DNA of 22,324 bases from Baffinella frigidus (GCA_026770585.1 MU646820.1:68886-91209); one strand, 5' to 3'; positions 9,286 to 18,431 are shown, counted from the stretch's first letter. Notes: a model not told the origin generated them from the sequence alone. Numbers and translations: made by a program.

Positions 9286-9359
9286 ATAAGTGGTTAGGGG
9301 GGTGGCCCGTGCCGCTGGTTGAAAGTGGGGTGGGGGCATTGAGAGACGCAGGGTCGGTG

Positions 9360-9400
9360 TACAGGGGTTACTCGCGATTGAGGGCACACACTTTGAGAAC
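9360..9400 (+). repeat. Single arm of a family-A-like element, downstream of AP-2 mu
   Basis: TACAGGGGTTACTCGCGATT followed by GAGGGCACACAC matches one arm of the element at 16598-16721. No matching second arm is evident nearby, so this is a remnant. Confidence 0.4.
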
Positions 9401-9428
9401 ACACAGTGGATTCTGGAGTGTTGACCTT

Positions 9429-9434
9429 AATAAA
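9429..9434 (+). other. Possible AP-2 mu polyadenylation signal
   Basis: An exact AATAAA lies 144 bases after the AP-2 mu stop codon. The spacing is plausible, but whether this organism uses AATAAA is unknown. Confidence 0.35.
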
Positions 9435-9667
9435 GTAAGGACCGCACAGCGAGCGTTTTTGTCTGCCTGTCGGTACGGTGATGCCTGCGTGCCTGTGCGG
9501 TGAAGTGAATCGGCAGTCGACCAGGCCTGGAACACACTGGGTTGCTTTCGTTGCTCAAACGTCCGCCGAGGCGGGCCTATCCCCGGATAGTCCTCACAAA
9601 CACCTCCTCACGGACACTTGTGTCTTGACTGAGGAGGAGGAGGAGGAGGCACGGGCTTGACCCTCTG

Positions 9668-9782
9668 TACAGGGGCAACTCGCCCATAAAAAAGCGCGCC
9701 CCCCTAGGACCCTACAGAAGGGCTATGCCTATGGTGGTCCTGGGGGGGGGGGGCGGATTATTATGAGCAAGGAACCCCTGTA
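9668..9782. mobile_element. Family-A foldback element, intergenic
   Basis: Ends TACAGGGGCAACTCGCCCAT and GAGCAAGGAACCCCTGTA are near reverse complements, with the interior CCCCCTAGGACCCTACAGAA and a GGTGGTCCTGG followed by a G-run. 115 bp long, downstream of AP-2 mu. Confidence 0.72.
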
Positions 9783-9851
9783 AACGCTCCACGTGCCAGG
9801 CGCCCAGAGAGGCTCGGCTTCCCCAGGTGCAGCAGATGCATCAGCCATGTT

Positions 9852-9980
9852 TTCCGGGGTACCTCGCTGATAAGAAACCGCCTCCCCCTAGGACCCTACC
9901 ACAGCCCTGTGCCTAGCTAGGGCCCTGTGGTGATCCGATGGGGGGGGGGGGGGCTTTCTTATGAGAGAGGTACCCCTGTA
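9852..9980. mobile_element. Family-A foldback element, intergenic
   Basis: Left end CCGGGGTACCTCGCTGATAA then GAAACCGCC; right end CTTTCTTATGAGAGAGGTAC then CCCTGTA. The core has CCTAGGACCCTACCACAG and TAGGGCCCTGTGGTGATCC with a 14-base G-run. It lies about 70 bp after the previous copy. Confidence 0.72.
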
Positions 9981-10081
9981 GGGAGCATGTGCATTGCATG
10001 CGGTCCCTCACAGGCTCGGGGCGCAGGGAGGGGACTCGCTTCAAAGTATCGTGGGAACTTCGGGTTTGAGAAGCTCAGTAT

Positions 10082-10150
10082 GGTATCTAGGCTGTAAGGG
10101 CATCTAAGGACGCAAGGTTGTGAGGACGCCAAAGTAGATTCACGTAGGCC
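10082..10150 (-). repeat. Dispersed repeat E, copy 2
   Basis: Reverse complement of the segment at 541-614: on the minus strand it reads AGGCCTACGTGAATCTACTT, GGCGTCCTCACAACCTTGCG, then CCTTAGATGCCC and CAGCCTAGATACC. It ends 37 bases before the next family-A element. Confidence 0.65.
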
Positions 10151-10186
10151 TCCGGAGAGTTGTCTGTTCCGCGCACGCATTTCTAG

Positions 10187-10308
10187 TACAGGGGTACCTC
10201 GCTCACAAGAGAGCGCCTTCTCCTAGGACCTTACATTGAGCCTATGCATGGGGCCCTGTGGTGGCCCTGGGGGAAGGGGCGCTTTCTTTTGAGCGAGGCA
10301 CCCCTGTA
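10187..10308. mobile_element. Best-preserved family-A foldback element
   Basis: 122 bp with ends TACAGGGGTACCTCGCTCA and TGAGCGAGGCACCCCTGTA, complementary at 18 of 19 positions, then AGAGAGCGCC against GGCGCTTTCTT. The core is CCTAGGACCTTACATTGAG and GGGGCCCTGTGGTGGCCCTG. No open frame. I see no convincing target-site duplication. Confidence 0.8.
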
Positions 10309-11132
10309 GAGTTCTCAGAGTTTTTTCGGTTCAGCGCTTTGTGTCCGTCCTCTTTGGGACTTGGCATCAACCCCCGACTGAGCCCTGTTCTTGATAATCA
10401 AGAAAGACGAGGCAGGTGTGTTTCTTAATAATTGAAAAAGAGGAGGCGGGCCTTTCCACTGATTTTCTTGATCAAGACGGAAGAGAAGGAGGGCGTTTTC
10501 TCACGAACTTCAAAAGCTGGATTTGAGAGTGAGGGGGGCGGGGTCTAGACGGGGTCAGCGAGCGCAAGGGGGAGGCGGGGGGCAGCAAGGGCTGGGAGAG
10601 TGGTGCGGACGAGGAGTGATCTGAAAGTGATGGGGGGGCGCGGATTGGCGAGCGTGGGGGGCTGTGGGGGGGGCAGTCTAGAGGAAGCACGGGCAGCGAG
10701 AGCGGTGAGGCGGAGGATTAGGAAACGGGGGGGGCGTTTTTTTATGTGTTTCCTAATAAATAAGAAAGAAACGGCAGGTGTTTCCTCTAAAGAAAGAAAA
10801 GGCAGGCGTTTTCAGAACCCCCACGTCTTATGCGCGAGATACCACTGAAGCATTCTCGCGCGGAGCAAGCGTTTCCTGGAGGTGTTGTTCCTCCCGCCGC
10901 TCGCGCAGAATCGAGCGAATCTTCTCATCTGCCACACACCCGAGCGTTGAGAGTCTGTTGATACAGCTCCGTGTAAAGTCACTCCGGTGATTGTAAAGGT
11001 ACATGGGGCTGTATCCTTCTGCAGCGTGTGAGGGGATTCTCATCTGCAACACACCCGTTGGGATTCTCATCTGTCACACTAAGTTGAGAGCGTGCTCTGC
11101 AGCGTAGGTTGGGATTCGGTCCATGAGGTCCG
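10309..11132. other. Intergenic stretch without a confident gene
   Basis: Between AP-2 mu and the carrier gene. 10384-10500 and 10745-10815 hold decayed purine-rich units of about 35 bases containing (A)ATAAGAAAGA and GGCAGG(T/C)GTTT. 10917-11078 holds three copies of TTCTCATCTGCNACAC with CACCCG after the first two. A minus-strand open frame at 11070-10828 (80 residues, with YLYNHRSDFTRSCINRLS) has a fairly protein-like composition, but it overlaps those repeats and has no family I recognise, so I do not call it a gene. Confidence 0.45.
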
Positions 11133-11178
11133 TTAGGTGCTTTCAATTCCAACCAAAAGCGGACACAGGAACTTTGGA
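11118..11178 (+). repeat. Dispersed repeat F, decayed copy 2
   Basis: GGTCCGTTAGGTGCTTTCAA, then TTCCAACCAAAAGCGGACAC and AGGAACTTTGG follows the family order but lacks the TTCTGCAG...GCCATGC end. It covers the last codons and the stop of the carrier gene, in the opposite orientation to that gene. Confidence 0.55.
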
Positions 11179-13238
11179 GGGAGGGGGCGCGCACAGAGGA
11201 GGAAGAAGGTAGGTGTCCAGATGATGCGTCGCGCGAGGACGGGTACGAAGCCCTGGCGAGAGCAGTCAACTTAGAGCCGTCCACGTGCCGTCATAAGTTG
11301 CCAGGGTGACCAGGAATAGCCAACTAGGAGTCTGAAAAGGGCACGAGCAAAGTACAGCGGGAAAGTAGGGAGAGTAGGGAGAGTCTTCTGCGCTCACCTG
11401 AAAGAGCGAGCGCGCGCCCTCCTCTTTGACCATGCACACGACAGTGTGCCACGCGCCGCGGTACTCGCGCTTCTCAGCGGCTGCGTGCAGCGCCTGCCCC
11501 GGGGGGGGGTGAAGCGAGGTTCATCAAGTTGGCAAACAAGACCGCTTCACGCTAGGAGAAGAGGTGTGACGACACCAAAGTGCTCAACCGTCACGGAGGG
11601 TCTAGAGAGGGTGGGTATGGGAACCTGCCCCATCAGCCGGGTCTTGACGGTGTCTGCGGGGGTGCACACGGCGCTGGCTGCCTGGTTGAGTGGTGAAAAT
11701 TGGTCAACTTTGGAGCAGAAAGGGGCCTTGCTTCACAAAGTTGGTTAGGCAAAATAGAATCAGCTGGTAGGTGCGGGGGGCACCCGGGGTTGGAGTTTGC
11801 GGTTTATGGGCTGGGGGTTGGGGGTTGGGGGTTAGGGGTTAAGGGTTGGGGCATACCATCGCCGCAATGCAGCTAGCGGCAAGGTGCACAGGCGGTCCGT
11901 TAGGGAAGCCGGCATCAACCAGCATTGTCTTCACTTCGTCGTAGCTCCCCTGACAGTCACTCAGGGTTTACACCGAGCCAGATTACTACTGCCTCAATGT
12001 CGTGGGGAGTTCCCCTCCCAGAATCGGAGTCGGAGTTCCCATCCTAACCATTCTACCCACAAGGCCCAGCGTATGTGCATCAGCGTCGACGCTAGTGGAG
12101 TCATTACTGTGTGGCTCAGAACGTGGGCAGCCACACGACTCAGGCGCAAGACTCTCAAGAGGAACGTGGCAGGAGGACGGACATGCCCGACATGCTGACC
12201 CACACCACTCAGCATGCGCGTGTGCACGCAATCGACTTGACGGCACGCGTCCTCGCCTCTTCTCTTTTCCAAGCCATCACCCCTGAGCTCGCTCGTCCAA
12301 GCTCATAAAACGGAGGTGGCAAAGAGGAGGACGCAGAAGGAAGGCAAGCAAGGACCTGTTCTGCCGCGCAGACCAGGAACGTCCGGGCGACGTTGGCTCT
12401 CAGCCCTGCCCAGAAGCCCGGCAGGCCTTCCTTGGCCATGACCCTCCTCGCGACCGCGATGGCCGACTCCCGCGGTCCCGTGGAATCTTGGAGGATCACC
12501 TTGACCCGCTCGATTGGGTTGGCAATCGCGATTCCGATTGACCCACTGATCCCGCCTGCGGCGAATCTGTGCAGCATCTCAGGTTCGCCGCCCCCTGCGA
12601 GAAGCGTCTTGATGTCCTCAAACAGCGCCTGCCGGGGTGCCGCACCGCGATTCAGCGACGCTGTGGCTCTTTAGAAGCCAGCTTTTGGAACACGCATCAG
12701 GCATGACACCGAATCGCCGGGGGTGGGGACGGGGAGCACCATCGGCGGCGTCATATACACCTGCAAGAGGTAGAGGGCGGTTCAGAGGCGGGACAGAGCT
12801 CGCTCGGAGCAGGCAAGTTGTGGATGGGGTGCAAGGGCCTGAAAGCTTGCTAGTTGTCTGAAGTCATGTCACGGGCAAAGATGGGTTGCAAGCACAGGGG
12901 CACACCGCCTGCCGCATCAAGGCTGGCGGCAGTCCCCGGAACAGCGAAGTCGCCCCCTCCTTGCGAACGATGGATTGCATGCTCCGAATCAAGTGTCGTG
13001 GCGTGAATCCTGAGTGCAGGTCTTTTCTCGCAAGCTGGGCGCGCGTTTTCGCCACGTCGATCGGAAGGGTGAGGGTTTCGGCCACTGCGGCGGACAACAG
13101 GCTGGCCCAGAGACGCTCGGAGCGGAGTGCCCCGTGGAGGTAGGAGGTGCCGTAACCAGACCGCGAAGTGCCCAGAAATGCCCTCTCCTCGCCGACCACA
13201 TGTCCTCTCTCTTGCAACCCCGAACCCCCCTGCACCAT
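11133..13238 (-). CDS. Mitochondrial carrier family (SLC25) protein, UCP/dicarboxylate-like
   Basis: Solute transporter of the mitochondrial inner membrane. Exons on the minus strand: 13238-12906, 12760-12740 (a 21-nt microexon), 12628-12356, 11949-11857, 11681-11625, 11493-11398, 11252-11133; all six introns are GT-AG and phase 0, giving about 330 aa. All three carrier repeats are complete: PIDVAKTRAQ with EGATSLFRG, PIERVKVILQ with EGLPGFWAG, and PADTVKTRLM with EGARSLFQG, the last split across an intron. The joined RQA-VYMTPPM-ALFEDIK matches the carrier pattern after repeat 1, which is the evidence for the microexon. The three signatures look most like the UCP/dicarboxylate branch; the substrate cannot be told. 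The N-terminus before repeat 1 is about 40 residues longer than typical, so the start is uncertain. The C-terminus ends within repeat F. It is head to head with the GT37 gene. Confidence 0.9.
11786..11852. repeat. Short telomere-like tract in a carrier intron
   Basis: Plus strand reads GGGCTGGGGGTTGGGGGTTG and on through GGGGTTAGGGGTTAAGGGTT. It begins three bases inside the 5' end of carrier intron 4 (donor ATG|GTATGCCCCAACCC on the minus strand), so the C-rich strand is in the transcript, as in arrays 1 and 3. Confidence 0.8.
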
Positions 13239-13431
13239 GGAGCACTTGGAGATGTATTCAAAAATGTAACACACACACAAAACCTTCCTCAAAGGCGATG
13301 CGCCGCGCTGGGAACCGCTAGGGAGCCCGACGAGCCCGAAAATTTGAGGCTTAATTTTTAGACCATCAAATCTTTTTTTGCAGAAGTGGTCAAATCAGGA
13401 TTTGAGCTGGGTGGGCTGGGTGGGGGGCGGG
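13239..13431. promoter_or_regulatory. Shared upstream region of the carrier and GT37 genes
   Basis: The two start codons are divergent and 193 bp apart. The middle is AT-rich for this window (GAAAATTTGAGGCTTAATTT at 13339-13358, then a T-run at 13372-13378). A compact bidirectional promoter is inferred from geometry only. Confidence 0.38.
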
Positions 13432-16400
13432 ATGGCGAGTCTGCTGTGGCAGGTGCTCAGAGTGCGGGTGCTGCCGCTGGTCCTGCTCCTGGCTGTCTCG
13501 TGTGCCGGGAGGACAGACAGCCGGAGCGAAGCACAGGGCGGACAGACAGCAGCAGGCGAGAGGAGCCGCAGCGAGGCGAGGGAGCAGCTCCTTCGGACCC
13601 TTGAAGAGAACATGGAGCGGGCGGCGCAGTCTCCCGAAGCGGCAGCTACCTTCCGCTCATTCGAACGACGGCAAGCGGCCGCCCTCGAGAACATGGCGAG
13701 CGCGCGCTTTGTCATGGCGCGAATGAATCCTGGAGCTGGCCTTGGGAACCGAATGGTGGCACTCGTGTCTGCCTTCGTTCTCAGCATCGCCACAGACCGC
13801 GCGCTCCTCATTGAGTGGGAGTCGTATGCAGAGCCGCGCACCCATCGCAGCCTGGAGGTGTGCCACCATTCCCCGCAGCACATTTAATCTTCCTCAGACG
13901 CCCTGGACTCGCCCAGCCTCTGGGCCCGCGTACCGCTGTCTCAAGCGGGTGAGATCTGCTGGCAGGTGTCCACGATGTCCCCTATCGAAACATTCGTGGA
14001 GCTTCCGTTCGCCGGCGACACCAGCGCGATCCTCACGTCTGATAAGGACGTCAAGGTCCCCAGCCAGCCCCCCCAACCTAATGCCACAAGCCAACGCCAG
14101 CGGACCCCTTAGCCTACGGTAGGACCCGCCCCCTCCTCCTACGACGTTGAAAACAAAAAGGTCTTTACAGGTCGTAGGAGGGGTGCTTCTACCGTAGGCA
14201 ACCTGTAGGCTCTAAGCACCTCGCTGGCGTCAGCTTTTCGGATGAAACCACGACCCACCAGCCTACCCTCGGAGCATCCCTCGGAGAGAGGGCCTCCCCG
14301 ACTTCTTGAACCTGAGCGTGGTGTCGCGCGGGGGTGGGCAGGCGTTCGGGTGGGACTACCGGGCGTGGCAGATGCTTCATGACGAGCGAGGCGAGGACCT
14401 TGCCGCGCTGCTGACGGAGGACCTGAGAGTCTCGCTGAAGCCGAGAGTCGTGGTCCTCTCCGCGATCTCGCACCTCACGCAGCTCCTTGTTGCCAACCCC
14501 CACCTCGCCGCGCCGATCAACGTCCTTCCCCCACAACTAATTTTGAGTATTAGGGATTAGGGTTTGGGGTTCAGGGTTTAGGGTGCAGGGCTTGGGGTTG
14601 AGGATTTGGGGTTTAGGGTTCAGGGTTCAGGGTGTGGGTGTAGGTTTTGGGGTGTGGGGTGTGGTGTTTTCGGTTAAGGGTTGAAGGTTTAGGGTTTAGG
14701 GTCTAGGTATTACGGATTACGGATTAGTATTCGGGTTTTCGGTCTACGGTCTACGGTTCAGGGTTAGGATTGAGGGTTTAGGGTTTGGGTTTTAGGGGTT
14801 GGGGTTTGGGGTTTAGGGTTTAGAGTTCACTGTTTATTGTTGGGGTTCAGGGTACAGGGTTCAGGGTGCAGGGCTCTGGGTTCAGGGTTCAGGGTTCTGG
14901 GTGGGGGTGCAGGTTTTGGGGTGTGGGGTTTAGGGTGTGGGGTCTAGGGTTTAGGGTTTAGGGATTAGAGTTTTCGGTATACGGTTTACGGTTCAGGGTT
15001 ATGATGTAGTGTTTGGTATCTAAAGTTTTGGGGTTAGGGTTTGGATTTTAGGGTTTAGGGTTGAGGGGCTATTTTTTATTCTTTATTGTTTATTGTTTAT
15101 GGTCAATGGTTTATGGTTTATGGTGTATGGTTTATGGAGTATGGTTTTGGTTTATGGGAGTAGGTTCGATGGTTGAGGGTTGAGGGTTGATGGTTGAGGG
15201 GGGGGGGGCTTGGGGGGGGGGTTGAGGGTTCAGGGTTCAGGGTTGAGATTTAATGGTTGAGGGTTGAGGGTTAAGGGTTGAGGGTTGGGGGTTGGTTTTG
15301 AGAGTTGTGGTTTGAGGGTTGATTTTTGAGGGTTGAGGGATTTGGGTTTAGGGTGAAGAATGCTGGGTGTATGGTGTAGGGTTGAAATTGTGTGTGTATG
15401 CATCAGGGTTTAGGGTGCAGGGATTGGTGTTTAGAGATGAGGGTGTATATTGTATAGATAGTTTGATTCAGGGTTGATGGTTTAGGGTTTAGGGGTTGAC
15501 GTTTTAGGGATCAGGGGTTTGGTTTTCGAATTTAAGTTTAGGGATTAGGGTTCAGAGATGAGAGTTCAGGGTCCAAGGATTAGGGATAAGGGTCCACGGT
15601 TGAGGATTTGGAGTTGAGACGTTTAGGGTTTATGGTTGAGGACTTAGGATGTGGGTGTAGGGTATCGGGTGTGGGGTGTTGGGTTTGTTAAGAGTTTAGT
15701 GTTGAGTGGTTTAGGGTTTAGGGTTTAGTGGTTTAGGGTCTATGTTTGGGGTTTAGGCATAGGGATTATGGATTGCGGTTTAGGGTTTAGGGATCAGGTT
15801 GTGGGGTTGTGAGTGGAGGGTTGAGGACTGGGTTGGGGGTGGAGGGTTAAGGGTTAAGGGTTAAGGGTTAAGGGTTAAGGGTTAAGGGTCAAGGGTTAAG
15901 GGTTGCGGTTTGAGTGGTGAGTGGTGAGGGTTGAGGGTTGAGGGTTCAGGTCATGAGTGATTTGTTTAGGCTGAAGTTCCAGGGTTCACGGATATGGGAT
16001 ACAGGCGGTATGGTTAATGTTTTAGGGTGCAGGGTGCAGGGGTTTGTTCCCAGGGTTCACGCACCCCAGACAACCGCCGCGATCCCATTTGGCCTTCAGG
16101 TCCTTTAGGTCCTTTAGGTTCTTTTAACTCCCACCATAGGCGGACACCGAAACGTATCCTGCAGAGAGGCCATGCTTCCTTTCGGAGCGCGGGACTGACG
16201 CTGTGGCTGTCCGCAGGGCATGCTGGGCGCGAACCCGTTCCCGGCAGCCGCGCGCTACCTCCTCGCGCCCGCGCCGCCCGTGCGCGCGGCCGTGGCCAAG
16301 TTCTACCTCGAGCGCATGGCGGGGCGGGGCGTCGTCGGGGTGCACCTCCGGACCATCGAATACATGACCCTTGGAGAGCAGGCACCCGCCCTGCTCATCC

Positions 16401-18113
16401 TCTTGCTGCTCATTCTCTTGCTGCTCATTCTCTTGCTCTCTCGCAGTTCGCGTTCCCTTGCTCTCTCGCAGTCGCTGCCGTCACCCCGTACCGTCGCTCC
16501 TGCCAGCACTAGCCAGCTTTCACCCGCCGTTCTGACACCTGCGCGTACCTCTCGGACCCTGCAAAGGGCGGGTCGCGCTAAGAAGCTGCTATTACCGGTA
16601 CAGGGTTCACTCGAAATTGAGGGCACGCACCGCCCCTAGGGTGGTCCTATGCTCCTGGGCATGTCCCTAGTGTGGGACCCTACGGCGGTGTGTGTCCTTC
16701 ATCTCGAGTAACCCCTTTACTGAAGACGGTTGAGGCGCCTGTAGTGAAAGACTCCTAGTTGGCTAATCCTGGCAACCCTGGCCACTTACGGCGACAATTG
16801 GAGCGCTCGAAGTGGACGACTCTCCACACAGTGGGCTTCGATGGTTTCGTTGACCCTTGATTCCGGGGTGTTGCGTGACCAATTTGCATAGAAAAAATCT
16901 TAAAATTTAATTGTCTTAAGGTAAGTTGACTTTTGATGAAAGGTTCGTAGTCCACCGAGTGGGAGTAACAAGAAGGGTGTGGGCGAGCAGGAGACAGCGC
17001 TGGGGTGCGCGCGGTTCCTGGCGGCAGGAGGCGCCGCAAGTGTCTTTGTCGCCTCGGACACCCCCGCCGGCATGATCCTCGCTCGCAAGGTTCCTCGCCT
17101 TTCATGCCTCTGCCAGAGTCGGGTCTGTTAGGTCCGTTCGGTTCTGCGAGCTCCCAACATAGGCGGACACTGGAACTTGTTCTGCAGAAAAGCCATGCTC
17201 CCTTTCGGGTTGACTGGTCGCTGTCACGCCACAAGGTGCCGGGTTTGTACCACCAACCCGGCAAATGAACGTCCGGTCTCCTCATTATGAAGAGATTGAC
17301 TCAGGCGGAGCTAGCATGCCCCGCGCGAGTGTTTTCGGTCCCTCTCCTCGGAGACAGCACCGTGCTCCCCTGAGACGGGGTGCTCTTCAGGGATTGATAG
17401 AGTGCGCTCGCAGGACCCCTAATCCCTCTCCTCTCAGACATCACCATGCTCCCCTGCGTCCCAGTGCACGCCAGGAATATCCCTCAAGTGGCCAGTAGGC
17501 TCATACGCCCTACGGTGGGGTCCTAGGACCTGCCTAGGACCTCGTGTGGGTCAAATTTGACCAGCTCGGCACGTGAGGGATATCGACTGCCCTCGCAGGA
17601 CCCCTCCCGTGTGCGTCACGGGAGGGGCCCTGATAGCCCACGGGTTTCGGGCTGCTAGAGCCCTGGTCTCGTCCCACCTCTCCCCCTGGCGTGAAGCGGT
17701 GATGTGTGTCAACGTATTGAACCTCGCGTGCCCCCCCGATGTGTGATGCGTGCGTGGCTCGGCAGGTTCTAGGAGACGGGTTCCTGCGGTACGAGACTGT
17801 TGGCCCCGGGCGCGAGGGCGAGCGAGCTCTCTTGGATGGGTGGGCTAACGTGCTGCTCTTGAGCAAAGCAGACAGCATCGTAGGCACGAGCCGCTCGTCC
17901 TTCGCGCTCCTTGCTGCCGGTCTCAACGGGGGAGGGGGGGCGGGGGAGGGGGGGGGCAGTCGGCCTCTCTATGACGTGTACGGGGACGTGTGCGTGAAGG
18001 TGTCGTGTTATCTACCTGTGGTGCAGAGGGACCATCCAGCAGCGAGACGCGTGCCTGCCTTCAACGCGTCGTGTCTGGAGGGCAGCCCGCGCGTCACCAT
18101 TGTCTCCGCGTAG
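13432..18113 (+). CDS. GT37-like (plant xyloglucan-type) fucosyltransferase
   Basis: Probable Golgi type II glycosyltransferase using GDP-fucose. Modelled exons: 13432-13857, 13966-14055, 14291-14521, 16217-16381, 16991-17089, 17766-18113, about 452 aa, all phase 0. The N-terminus has one hydrophobic signal-anchor (VRVLPLVLLLAVSCAG). Family motifs appear in order: NPGAGLGNRMVALVSAFVLS followed by DRALLIEWE (exon 1), TFVELPFAG (exon 2), GVVGVHLRT (exon 4, cf. the family's IGIQIR), ASVFVASDT (exon 5), and WANVLLLSKADSIVGTSRSS with FALLAAGLNG (exon 6). Exon 6 has a C-terminal Cys pair in DVCVKVSC. The exon 4 donor is GC (CAG|GCACCC). Boundaries of exons 2 and 3 were chosen by frame and are least sure: TTCCTCAG at 13898 is a better-looking acceptor for exon 2 but does not keep frame. 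A related NodZ/FUT-type enzyme is the alternative. The 1.7 kb third intron carries telomere-like array 2. Confidence 0.8.
14112..14199. mobile_element. Foldback element (family C) in GT37 intron 2
   Basis: GCCTACGGTAG (14112-14122) and CTACCGTAGGC (14189-14199) are perfect complements at the ends; CCCCTCCTCCTACGAC and GTCGTAGGAGGGG pair further in around a loop containing GAAAACAAAAAGG. 88 bp long, with no second copy in the window. Confidence 0.77.
14541..16060. repeat. Decayed telomere-like array in GT37 intron 3 (array 2)
   Basis: About 1.5 kb of TTTAGGG-like heptamers on the plus strand, the sense strand of the gene, so the transcript carries the G-rich strand, opposite to arrays 1 and 3. 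Variant blocks include TTTATGG (15090-15140), TTGAGGG (15170-15200) and TTAAGGG (15845-15905). A segment around 14640-14790 (TTTTGGGGTGTGG, then TTTTCGGTCTACGG) recurs near 14910-15060 in the same order. The final 155 bp of the intron contain repeat F, copy 3, and the acceptor at 16216. Confidence 0.93.
16094..16190 (+). repeat. Dispersed repeat F, copy 3
   Basis: TTCAGGTCCTTTAGGTCCTT, then TTAACTCCCACCATAGGCGG, ACACCGAAACG and CCTGCAGAGAGGCCATGC followed by CCTTTCGG. It lies just upstream of the 3' splice site of GT37 intron 3; similarity to copy 4 extends into the CGCTGT stretch. Confidence 0.7.
16391..16435 (+). repeat. Three 15-bp tandem units
   Basis: CTGCTCATCCTCTTG followed by two copies of CTGCTCATTCTCTTG, inside GT37 intron 4, followed by two CTCTCTCGCAG segments (from 16436 and 16462). 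If translated the units read LLILL, so the region could be mistaken for a membrane segment. Confidence 0.85.
16598..16721. mobile_element. Family-A-like foldback element in GT37 intron 4
   Basis: TACAGGGTTCACTCGAAATT with GAGGGCACGCACCGCC pairs with GGCGGTGTGTGTCCTTCATC with TCGAGTAACCCC. The core has CCCTAGGGTGGTCCTA and GTGTGGGACCCTA. The arm sequence matches the remnant at 9360. Confidence 0.6.
17118..17222 (+). repeat. Dispersed repeat F, copy 4
   Basis: GTCGGGTCTGTTAGGTCCGT, then GAGCTCCCAACATAGGCGG, ACACTGGAACTTG and TTCTGCAGAAAAGCCATGC followed by CCCTTTCGGG. It starts 28 bases inside GT37 intron 5. It agrees best with copy 1 in the core (CTCCCAACATAGGCG). Confidence 0.7.
17477..17583. 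mobile_element. Family-B foldback element in GT37 intron 5
   Basis: Ends ATATCCCTCAAGTGGCC and GGCACGTGAGGGATAT are inverted repeats; the core contains ACGCCCTACGGTGGGGTCCT, CCTAGGACC twice and the palindrome GGTCAAATTTGACC. 107 bp, the cleanest single copy of this family. Confidence 0.77.
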
Positions 18114-18260
18114 ATGTGTAAGATGCAGGCGTGGGGTTACAGGTGGTGGTGGGTTAATGAAGGCGGCATAGCTCTGCCGCGGTTAACATGAGCTCCGCGT
18201 TGTACCTTGATGTTCTTTGTACTGGAGCGTGTGTGCGGAGTCCTGGAGTGAATGCACTGG

Positions 18261-18324
18261 ATTTCATGAGGAGCCCAGATTAATTAGTAAATGTAATGTA
18301 TTTAATGTGGAGCCCAGATTGATT
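18261..18324 (+). repeat. Direct repeat, 25 bp twice, downstream of the GT37 gene
   Basis: Units at 18261-18285 and 18300-18324 share 22 of 25 bases (ATTTNATGNGGAGCCCAGAT, then TNATT), 39 bases apart start to start. The interval from 18114 to 18431 otherwise holds nothing I can assign and probably includes the GT37 3' UTR. Confidence 0.6.
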
Positions 18325-18431
18325 GAGGCAGGGCTAGACGTCCCGTGCGCGTGGCCGCTCGTGTCAAGGGGATCATTGGTTCTCGCTGCCCGGCGTGCGT
18401 AGGCACCCCCGGACAAGATGTGTCCTCGCAG

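Noticed and set aside
10828-11070. Minus-strand 80-codon open frame downstream of the carrier gene
   Set aside because: Protein-like in places but overlaps direct repeats, has no family match I can name, and is not needed by the carrier, which already ends at 11133.
16391-16440. LLILLLLILLLL stretch as a membrane helix of the GT37 protein
   Set aside because: It is a 15-bp tandem repeat after the motif-bearing exon; splicing at 16381/16991 joins two family motifs directly.
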